DNA from: Chitinophaga cymbidii | GTDB taxonomy: Bacteria > Bacteroidota > Bacteroidia > Chitinophagales > Chitinophagaceae | Assembly (NCBI RefSeq): GCF_007992715.1 | Contig: NZ_BKAU01000004.1 | Span: forward strand, 372,001-436,000 | DNA: 64,000 bases | Direction of reading: 5' to 3' | In this document: positions 57,060 to 64,000 of the stretch, one piece after another | Layout: the number at the start of each line of letters is the position of its first letter | Numbering within the stretch: the stretch's first letter is position 1 | Translations under genes and position numbers: made by a program | The notes under the pieces: model-generated | Database searches by the model: none | The model's input: the letters and a program-made list of their open reading frames with translations, nothing else | What the model was told of the DNA's origin: nothing

Positions 57060-59762
57060 ATGCAAGTTTTAAGACTCCTGGCGATAATTATTGTTTTCCC
57101 GTTGTTTACTAATGCCCAGACAGCAGGCTTTAGCGCTCCCGACACTGTTTGCGTAGGATCGCCGGTGCAGTTGCAGAATACATCCACCGGTATAACCAGC
57201 TACTTCTGGAATTTCTGTTCCGGCAGCATCTACAGCAACCCGGAGCTGAGCAGCCTCGGCAATCTTGGAGGCTTGCTCAAAGACCCCGTCTTCACAGCTA
57301 TTGCGAAGGACGGCGATAATTACTATGTCTTTGTGATCAATAATACGGATGACAGGCTTGTCCGGCTGGATTTTGGCACCAGCCTGCTTAATAACCCGGT
57401 TGGAACACAACTGGGCAATATCAGCATTCCTTCCAATGCGGAAGGTGTACAGGTTGTTCAGGATGCAGCAGGATGGCATATTATTGTCGTGGGAGGAACA
57501 GCGCTTGGCGGCTCCCGCGTAGTGACCATCGATTTTGGGGCCTCACTTGCGAATAACGCTCCGGTGGGAACGGACTGGGGAAATATCGGAAACATGGCCT
57601 ATCCGATTGATCTTTACGTATTCGAGGATGGAGGTAAATATTATGGCTTCACCTGTAACTCTGAAAATAATACTATTACGAGGCTCGATTTCGGCGATGA
57701 CTTTACGCAACCGCCGACTGGTATCAATCTCGGAAATCTGGGAGGAGTGCTGAATGCGCCTACCGGTATTTTTGCCATACAGGAAAACGGAAACTGGCAT
57801 CTTATTGTGACGAATGAACGGGATAGCAAATTGATACGCCTCGATTTCGGACCTTCTCTTCTGAACACGGCCCCCGCGGTTGTTGATTTGGGCAACCCCG
57901 GCACAGGATTGAATCATCCCCGCGATATCTCTCTTATCAGGGAATGCGGACAAATAATGGCCATAGCCGTAAATGGAAGAGAACCGGGGACAGCCTCAGG
58001 AGGCGCTATCGGGCGTTTTGTTTTTCATGGTGGTATTACCGGTAACGTCACAGGTGAGTATCTTGGTAATCCTGGTAACCTCTTTGATCTTCCACACGCT
58101 ATTTCCAGTATATTCAGAGTAGACAATGAGCTGTATGCATTTGTTCCCAATGCGCGCAACGGTACGCTAACGAGAATGTCCTTCGAGAGCTGCACGGACG
58201 CCAGCATTCCGTCTTCCACTTCAGCATCGCCTCCCGTTTATCAATATAACCGGCCAGGTAGGTATACGATCAATCTTATTACGGATGAAGGAACTGCCAC
58301 GCAGCAAACCGCCTGCCGGAATATTGTGGTGGTAGAACCGCCAGCAGTAGACCTCGGACCGGAGGTCCGGCTTTGCGACGGCAGCGCAGCAACGCTGGAT
58401 GCGGGCGACGGATTCAGTACTTACAGCTGGAGCGACGGCAGCACCGGCAGGTTTCTGACTGCCAGCACTGGTGGAACCTACGCCGTTACTGTCACTAACG
58501 GAGGATGCTCAGCTACAGACGAAGTGGAGCTGTTCATTTCACCTCCGATGCAGTTCAGCGCGGACATAATGCAGGAGATCGATTGCCGCCATACAGAGGG
58601 AGCGGTGCAGATCAATATTTCGGGAGGAACGGCTCCTTTTTCATATTCGCTTGACGGTGCTCCCGGCACTGACCAACCTGTTTTTAGCGCAGTGGAAAGG
58701 GGAATTCATTCCATCTCCGTAACGGATGACCAGGGATGTATTATCACAGACGATTTCGGGATGACAGAAGATGCTGCAAGGCTGCTGACTGCTGGTGCGG
58801 TCATTCAACCACCGTTGTGTGACGATTCCAGGGATGGCGCCGTCAGCGTGCAAGTCACGTTGGGCACACCGCCTTTTGAATATGCACTGGCGGATGGTGC
58901 ATTTCAGTCGCAGCCAGACTTTACCGGCTTGCCCGGTGGAGCTTATAAAGTGTATGTTCGCAATAGCTATTGTATTGACAGCCTGGAATTAGAACTGACT
59001 ACACCGGCGCCTCTTCTCGCCGGCATTGCCAAAACTGACGAAATCTGCGGCCGGGGTGATGGCGAGGTCAACCTTTCCCCTTCCGGCGGCACTGCGCCTT
59101 ATAACATCACATGGGAAAACAACGCCGCGGCCGGCAGCGTCTTCCCGGACCTGTCCGCCGGTACTTATCATGTTGCGGTAGAAGATGCGAACGGATGCAG
59201 AACAGAAGAGGACGTAGCAATCATCAACCAGATTTATCCCAACATCAGGATACGCAACGAGGATATAACGATCAATATCGGCGAACAGGTAATACTGCAG
59301 GCGGAAAACGCGCCGGACTACCAATGGGAATCGGATCCGGTGGACGGCAACCTCAGCTGCCCCGTTTGCGCTACAACCATCGCCCGTCCGCTCCGGGACA
59401 CGCGGTACATCGTGCGCACACTCACAGGACAGAACTGTGTTCCGGCCGATACGGTAAATGTACACGTCACTTATCTGCGGTCGTTTTTCATGCCGAATGC
59501 CTTTTCCCCGAACAACGATGGTCAGAACGATTACTTCAAGCCGGTCAGCAAAGGTGTGATGGTATTCAGCATGCAGCTTTACAACCGTTGGGGAGAGCTG
59601 TTGTTCCAGCAAAACGATCCCTACCAGGGATGGGACGGCAAGGTAAACGGGCAGCCGCAGCCCGTGGGAACGTATGTGTACGTTGTGACGTACGGTCTTT
59701 ATTCAGATGTAGGGGAAATTGTACTGCAAACCCGCAAAGGGACATTCACCCTCGTCCGCTAA
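57060..59762 (+). CDS. Large surface protein with propeller-like and SprB-type repeats and T9SS type B sorting domain
   Basis: A 900-residue exported protein. The start at 57060 gives a signal peptide (MQVLRLLAIIIVFPLFTNAQ); a TTG start at 57024 lies in a promoter-like CATATTTG and is rejected. After a PKD-like opening (DTVCVGSPVQLQNTSTGITSYFWNF) come at least five units of the form RLDFG.SL.N.P....LGN (about 75-300), suggesting a propeller. SprB-like repeats follow (CRHTEGAVQINISGGTAPF, CDDSRDGAVSVQVTLGTPPF, CGRGDGEVNLSPSGGTAPY). The C-terminus (about 810-900) is the gliding-motility-type T9SS type B domain (MPNAFSPNNDGQNDYFKP, LYNRWGELLFQ, YQGWDGKVNG). It is probably a cell-surface adhesin or binding protein. 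Confidence 0.88.
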   Translation: MQVLRLLAIIIVFPLFTNAQTAGFSAPDTVCVGSPVQLQNTSTGITSYFWNFCSGSIYSNPELSSLGNLGGLLKDPVFTAIAKDGDNYYVFVINNTDDRLVRLDFGTSLLNNPVGTQLGNISIPSNAEGVQVVQDAAGWHIIVVGGTALGGSRVVTIDFGASLANNAPVGTDWGNIGNMAYPIDLYVFEDGGKYYGFTCNSENNTITRLDFGDDFTQPPTGINLGNLGGVLNAPTGIFAIQENGNWHLIVTNERDSKLIRLDFGPSLLNTAPAVVDLGNPGTGLNHPRDISLIRECGQIMAIAVNGREPGTASGGAIGRFVFHGGITGNVTGEYLGNPGNLFDLPHAISSIFRVDNELYAFVPNARNGTLTRMSFESCTDASIPSSTSASPPVYQYNRPGRYTINLITDEGTATQQTACRNIVVVEPPAVDLGPEVRLCDGSAATLDAGDGFSTYSWSDGSTGRFLTASTGGTYAVTVTNGGCSATDEVELFISPPMQFSADIMQEIDCRHTEGAVQINISGGTAPFSYSLDGAPGTDQPVFSAVERGIHSISVTDDQGCIITDDFGMTEDAARLLTAGAVIQPPLCDDSRDGAVSVQVTLGTPPFEYALADGAFQSQPDFTGLPGGAYKVYVRNSYCIDSLELELTTPAPLLAGIAKTDEICGRGDGEVNLSPSGGTAPYNITWENNAAAGSVFPDLSAGTYHVAVEDANGCRTEEDVAIINQIYPNIRIRNEDITINIGEQVILQAENAPDYQWESDPVDGNLSCPVCATTIARPLRDTRYIVRTLTGQNCVPADTVNVHVTYLRSFFMPNAFSPNNDGQNDYFKPVSKGVMVFSMQLYNRWGELLFQQNDPYQGWDGKVNGQPQPVGTYVYVVTYGLYSDVGEIVLQTRKGTFTLVR

Positions 59763-59773
59763 ACCCACAAAAA

Positions 59774-59795
59774 AAGGGCGCCAATAAGCGCCCTT
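59774..59795. terminator. Bidirectional terminator between the T9SS protein and thioredoxin genes
   Basis: The stem AAGGGCGC (59774-59781) with GCGCCCTT (59788-59795) has a CAATAA loop and an A-run on the left. It separates the convergent gene ends at 59762 and 59818. Confidence 0.88.
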
Positions 59796-59817
59796 CCCGA
59801 TTTTATGGTTACCTCTT

Positions 59818-60135
59818 TTAGAGGTTAGCCTGAATTTTCTTTTCCAGAACAGATTTAGGCACCGCACCCACCTGTTTGTCCACTACCTGGCCATTTTTGA
59901 TGAACAGGATGGCAGGGATACTGGTGATACCGTAGTTCATGGAGATCTGCGGGTTGTTGTCCACATTCACCTTACCGACGTTTACTTTGCCATCGTAGTC
60001 TTTGGACAGTTCTTCGATCACGGGACCGATCGCGCGGCAGGGACCGCACCATTCCGCCCAAAAATCAACCACGCTCAGTTTGTCCGAGTTCAACACGGTG
60101 GTCTGAAAGTTCGCATCTGTGAATTCTAAAGCCAT
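59818..60135 (-). CDS. trxA: Thioredoxin
   Basis: A 105-residue cytoplasmic thioredoxin that reduces protein disulfides. The active site is Trp29-Cys30-Gly31-Pro32-Cys33 in VVDFWAEWCGPCRAI; the cis-Pro lies in TSIPAILF and the buried Asp in VVDFW. Length and motifs are standard. It is 133 bp downstream of dnaE on the same strand and has its own terminator. The gap between them contains no gene. Confidence 0.97.
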   Translation of the reverse strand: MALEFTDANFQTTVLNSDKLSVVDFWAEWCGPCRAIGPVIEELSKDYDGKVNVGKVNVDNNPQISMNYGITSIPAILFIKNGQVVDKQVGAVPKSVLEKKIQANL

Positions 60136-60268
60136 TGTTATGAATTTAAAAGTTGAAAATCTTGTAAATGATTGGTCTTGAATGTTTTCCGGATTTTATG
60201 TCTTTCAAACAGACATGCAATATATGCAAAAACCAAACCGGTGTAAAACTACTGCTTTTTTGACACGC

Positions 60269-63200
60269 CTACTTATTGAAAATGTCAATATAAGTATCGA
60301 TGTCCGGATGGGTGTCCAAAAAATGCGCCAACTCGTCATTCATTTCGATGTGCCGGTTAAAGGTATGCAGCTTCACAGTGAGGTCTTCCTGCTGGTCGAT
60401 CAGCTGCAGGTAGACTTCGCATTTCCCGGGATATTTTGCCGCGTTGTCTACGAGAAAGTCGATCACCTCGGTGGTGATATGCTGCGGCTGCGTCAGCAGC
60501 CCGATCTTTTTGGTATGCGTGCGTTTCACTTCCTGTAGCAGCTGCATGCCCTGTACTTTGAACTCGTATTCGTTCTCGTTGAAGCGCCGGGGCTTGAATG
60601 CGCCGTTCACGTACAGGCAAAGGCCGGATTTGAAGTGGGTGGTGAAGCGGAGGAAGTCTTCGCTCCAGAGCGCGAATTCGAACTTGCCGGTGTAGTCTTC
60701 CAGCGTCATGATACCGAACTGCTTGTTGTTGCGGGAGATCCTTTCCACGGCGCTGGTCACGTAAACGGCCATGCGGAATGCGCGTTCCCTGCCTTTGTTA
60801 TTGTCGGAGGCGCCGCTGATCTGGTTCTGGTATTCCAGTACTTCGGCAATGGTGCTCATGTTGTAATACCGCAGCTCGAACTTGTAATCGTCCAGCGGAT
60901 GACCGGAGATATAGATGCCGGTTACTTCGCGTTCGTTGTTGAGCTTGATGGTCAACGGCCAGGGATCGCAGGGGGGGATCTTCGGGGTGGGTATCTCCGG
61001 CATCAGCTCGTCCCCGAAAAGGCCGCCGGAAGTCTGGCTGCCGGCCTGCGCCTGCTGCCCGAATTTGATGATCTTTTCCAGGCCGGTGGTGCTTTCGCCC
61101 TCCGGTTTGTGGAAGTATTGCGCGCGGTGAAGGTCCGGGAAGCAATCCAGCGCGCCTGACATGGCCAGCGCTTCCAGGGATTTCTTGTTCACGGCCCGTT
61201 GGTTCACCCGTTTGATCATATCGAATACCGAAGCGTAGGCCCCGTTCTTTTCCCGTTCTTCGATGATGCTTTCAATGGCGGCTTCGCCCACGCCTTTAAG
61301 ACCCGCGAGGCCGAAGCGCACCTGGCCTTTTTTGTTCACCGCAAAACCTTTGAACGATTCATTCACGTCGGGCGGCAATACGTCCAGCCCCATGCGCTTA
61401 CATTCTTCCATGAAGAAAGTGATCTTTTCCAGGTTGCTGGCGTTGTTGAGCACGGAAGCCATGTATTCGGCAGGGTAGTGGGCTTTGAGGTAGGCCGTCT
61501 GGTACGCCACGAAAGCGTAGCAGGTGGCGTGCGATTTGTTGAACGCGTAGGATGCGAATGCCTCCCAGTCCGTCCACACCTTGTCGCACATTTTAAGATC
61601 GTGGCCATTTTCTTTACAGCCGGCGATGAACTGGGCCTTCATTTTGTCCAGCACCGCTTTCTGTTTCTTACCCATGGCCTTTCTGAGAATGTCCGCATCT
61701 CCTTTGGAGAAGTTGGCCATTCTCTGGCTGAGGAGCATTACCTGTTCCTGGTATACGTTGATGCCGTAGGTTTCCGCGAGGTATTCCTCCATCACCGGCA
61801 CGTCGTAGGTCACCGGTTCCAGGCCGTGCTTGCGGCGGATAAAGGTGGGAATATACTCCAGCGGGCCGGGGCGGTAGAGGGCGTTCATGGCGATGAGGTC
61901 ATCGAATTTGTCCGGTTTCAGTTCGCGGAGGTATTTCTGCATACCGGGACTTTCGAACTGGAATGTAGCGTTGGTTTCGGCTTTCTGGTACAGTTCATAA
62001 GTTTTGGCATCATCGAGTGGAATGTTGTCGATGTCGATGTCCACATTATGGTTCTTCCTGATCAGTTCGAGGGCGCCTTTGATGATGGTGAGGGTTTTCA
62101 GCCCGAGGAAGTCCATCTTGATAACGCCGGCGCTTTCGATGATGTTTCCTTCGAACTGGGTCACCAGCAGGTCGGAGTCTTTGGCGGTGGCTACGGGTAT
62201 CAGTTCGGAGAGGTCTTTCGGGGCGATGATGATGCCTGCCGCGTGGATGCCCGTATTCCGTACGGAGCCTTCCAGTACGCAGGCTTCACGAAGCACTTCG
62301 CCCTGCAGGTCGCTTCCCTTGATCAGTTCCCGCAGTTTTTTCACGTTCTCGATATCTTCACCCATCAACCCTTCTTTTTCGGAAAGGCTCTTGTCGCCGT
62401 CCAGCGGCGCGTTGAAGATGCGGGAAAGCTGAATGCCCGGTTTGTCCGGCACCAACTTGGCGAGCATGTTGGATTCCATCAGCGGAAGGTCCATCACCCG
62501 CGCCACGTCCTTTATACTCATTTTAGCGGCCATGGTACCGTAGGTGATGATCTGCGCTACCTGCTGCTTGCCGTATTTCTGCACCACATAGTCGATCACT
62601 TTCTGACGGCCTTCATCATCGAAGTCCGTATCAATATCGGGCATGCTCTTACGTTCCGGGTTGAGGAACCTTTCGAACAGGAGGTTATATTTGATCGGGT
62701 CGATGTTAGTGATGCCGATGCAGTAAGCCACGGCGGAGCCCGCGGCGGAACCGCGTCCCGGGCCGATGAACACGCCGAGGTCGCGGCCGGCTTTGATGAA
62801 GTCGGACACGATCAGGAAGTATCCCGCGAAACCCATGTTCTCGATCACGTTCAATTCGAAGTTGATGCGCTCCTCGATCTCCGCCGTCATTTCCGAATAC
62901 CGCTGGTGCGCGCCTTCCATCGTGATGTGGCGGAGGTACTGGTCCTGCGTCAGGAAGTTAGGGGGGATGGGGAAGTTGGGCAGGAGGATGTCCCGCTTCA
63001 GGTCCAGCAGCTGTACCTTGTCCACGATCTCGTTGGTATTGTCCAGCGCCTGCGGGAGGTCGTGGAACAGTTTGCTCATCTCGTCCGTGGTCTTGAAGTA
63101 GAACTGGTCGTTATAAAACGCGAAACGTTTGTTTTTCACCATTACATCATCATCCGCGAACTCTTTCATGGTGGGCGTGCTCTTCTTTTCGCCGGTGTTG

Positions 63201-63907
63201 ATGCAGAGCAGGATGTCATGCGCGTTCGCATCTTCCTGGTCCACGTAATGGGAGTCGTTGGATGCGATGATCTTCACATTGTATTTCTCCGCGAGCCTTA
63301 CCAGCACTTCATTCACCTTGATCTGTTCGGGGATGCCATGGCGTTGCATTTCCACGTAGAAATCCTCCCCGAATATGTCCAGCCACCATTTGAATTCCTT
63401 TTCACCGGCTTCTTCGCCGTGCTTGAGGATGGTCTTGGGCACGGAGGCGCCGAGGCAGCAGGTAGTGGCGATCAGCCCTTTGTGATATTGCAGGATCAGC
63501 TCTTTGTCGATACGCGGATATTTGCCGTACAGGCCCTCCATGTAGCCGAGGGAGCAGAGTTTGATGAGATTGCGGTATCCTTCGTCGTCCTTCGCCAGCA
63601 GCACCTGGTGGTAGCGGATGTCTTTTTCTTCCCGGGTGAACTGGCGTTTGTGCCGGTTTTCCACCAAATAAAACTCACAGCCTACAATAGGCTTCACTTT
63701 CAGGCGTTTATCTTTAGGATCATCGGGATTCAGCTTATGATTATAGGCTTCTGCTACAAACTGGAATGCACCGAACATATTACCATGGTCCGTGATCGCC
63801 AGCGCGGGCATGTTATCGGCCATTGATTTCTTGTAGAGCTGCTTGATGTCGGCAGCCCCGTCCAGCAGCGAAAACTGCGTGTGTACGTGCAGGTGAGAAA
63901 ACTTCAT
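60269..63907 (-). CDS. dnaE: DNA polymerase III subunit alpha
   Basis: A 1212-residue replicative polymerase. The start at 63907 (MKFSHLHVHTQFSLLDGAADI) places the PHP domain at residue 3, so an upstream ATG at 63991 is not used. The PHP metal residues (HLHVHT, TDHGNMFG, SNDSHYV) look intact, hinting at a possible proofreading or structural metal role. The polymerase active site has PDIDTDFDD (Asp424 and Asp426). The finger motif IGPGRGSAAGSAVAYC, the TRIP-like LYRPGPLEYIPTFIRRKHG and the YAFNKSHATCYAFVAYQTAYLKAHYP block follow. The C-terminal OB-fold (about 1000-1120) ends in a short tail. The length and domain set fit DnaE1. Confidence 0.97.
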   Translation of the reverse strand: MKFSHLHVHTQFSLLDGAADIKQLYKKSMADNMPALAITDHGNMFGAFQFVAEAYNHKLNPDDPKDKRLKVKPIVGCEFYLVENRHKRQFTREEKDIRYHQVLLAKDDEGYRNLIKLCSLGYMEGLYGKYPRIDKELILQYHKGLIATTCCLGASVPKTILKHGEEAGEKEFKWWLDIFGEDFYVEMQRHGIPEQIKVNEVLVRLAEKYNVKIIASNDSHYVDQEDANAHDILLCINTGEKKSTPTMKEFADDDVMVKNKRFAFYNDQFYFKTTDEMSKLFHDLPQALDNTNEIVDKVQLLDLKRDILLPNFPIPPNFLTQDQYLRHITMEGAHQRYSEMTAEIEERINFELNVIENMGFAGYFLIVSDFIKAGRDLGVFIGPGRGSAAGSAVAYCIGITNIDPIKYNLLFERFLNPERKSMPDIDTDFDDEGRQKVIDYVVQKYGKQQVAQIITYGTMAAKMSIKDVARVMDLPLMESNMLAKLVPDKPGIQLSRIFNAPLDGDKSLSEKEGLMGEDIENVKKLRELIKGSDLQGEVLREACVLEGSVRNTGIHAAGIIIAPKDLSELIPVATAKDSDLLVTQFEGNIIESAGVIKMDFLGLKTLTIIKGALELIRKNHNVDIDIDNIPLDDAKTYELYQKAETNATFQFESPGMQKYLRELKPDKFDDLIAMNALYRPGPLEYIPTFIRRKHGLEPVTYDVPVMEEYLAETYGINVYQEQVMLLSQRMANFSKGDADILRKAMGKKQKAVLDKMKAQFIAGCKENGHDLKMCDKVWTDWEAFASYAFNKSHATCYAFVAYQTAYLKAHYPAEYMASVLNNASNLEKITFFMEECKRMGLDVLPPDVNESFKGFAVNKKGQVRFGLAGLKGVGEAAIESIIEEREKNGAYASVFDMIKRVNQRAVNKKSLEALAMSGALDCFPDLHRAQYFHKPEGESTTGLEKIIKFGQQAQAGSQTSGGLFGDELMPEIPTPKIPPCDPWPLTIKLNNEREVTGIYISGHPLDDYKFELRYYNMSTIAEVLEYQNQISGASDNNKGRERAFRMAVYVTSAVERISRNNKQFGIMTLEDYTGKFEFALWSEDFLRFTTHFKSGLCLYVNGAFKPRRFNENEYEFKVQGMQLLQEVKRTHTKKIGLLTQPQHITTEVIDFLVDNAAKYPGKCEVYLQLIDQQEDLTVKLHTFNRHIEMNDELAHFLDTHPDIDTYIDIFNK

Positions 63908-64000
63908 CGTCGATCTTAAAATTAGGAGCGGGTCAAAGAGCAAAAAAACGACATTTTTTTTATATTGCAACCATTTTAAACGGGTGTACATGATGAGAAG

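Noticed and set aside
61199..63826. Long plus-strand open frame opposite dnaE
   Set aside because: Same cause: His/Val/Phe-rich translation without domains, opposite an unmistakable polymerase.
1..64000. tRNA, rRNA, insertion sequences or prophage
   Set aside because: I found no cloverleaf-like genes, rRNA stretches, transposase, integrase or phage structural motifs while reading; a dedicated search could still find a small RNA.

Overview
The window looks like a chromosomal segment from a member of the Bacteroidota, most likely the Chitinophagaceae (Chitinophaga-like). The signs are two SusC/SusD outer-membrane pairs, a FecR-type anti-sigma factor, proteins with type IX secretion (T9SS) sorting domains of types A and B, a bacillithiol gene (bshC), a futalosine-pathway menaquinone gene (mqnE), and promoters that fit the Bacteroidota pattern (TTG near -33, TAnnTTTG near -7). 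Coding density is high. I see no rRNA, tRNA, CRISPR array, transposase, integrase or prophage genes.

Region 1 (1-14.0 kb) is for glycan uptake. A FecR fragment, cut by the window edge, precedes a SusC with an STN signalling domain, a SusD and a propeller-like lipoprotein. A second, paralogous SusC/SusD pair faces it across a shared bidirectional terminator. A DeoR-type repressor and a secreted BNR (sialidase-fold) protein lie beside the second pair, and a 19-bp palindrome sits in the second susC leader.

Region 2 (14.0-31.5 kb) is mixed. It holds a flotillin/NfeD membrane-domain pair, a small secreted protein, the sulfur-assimilation enzyme MetY, and a nitrilase-amidohydrolase operon in which the amidohydrolase barrel is interrupted by membrane segments. 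Next is an apparently AT-richer osmC-araC-membrane protein module in which two similar 74-bp elements flank the araC gene. A hybrid histidine kinase, ferritin, glutamate racemase, a large FAD/Fe-S dehydrogenase and a DUF72 protein follow on the minus strand.

Region 3 (31.8-43.5 kb) is a carbohydrate-storage-like cluster. GlgA and GlgC are followed by a GH130 phosphorylase-family protein, which converges on two GT4 glycosyltransferases, one fused to an all-helical barrel-like domain. BshC and a FUSC-type membrane protein come next; their convergent 3' ends share a triplicated repeat.

Region 4 (43.5-64 kb) holds mostly core genes: SMC, an MFS transporter, a propeller-HEAT-cytochrome c lipoprotein, a DUF192 lipoprotein, MqnE, a T9SS-secreted M43 metalloprotease, a CNT nucleoside transporter, a large T9SS type B surface protein, thioredoxin and DNA polymerase III alpha.

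The best candidates for something undescribed are the GlgA/GlgC-GH130-GT4-GT4 fusion cluster, the membrane-split amidohydrolase with its nitrilase, and the araC module with its paired elements. All functional calls come from reading the sequence; no database search was run.
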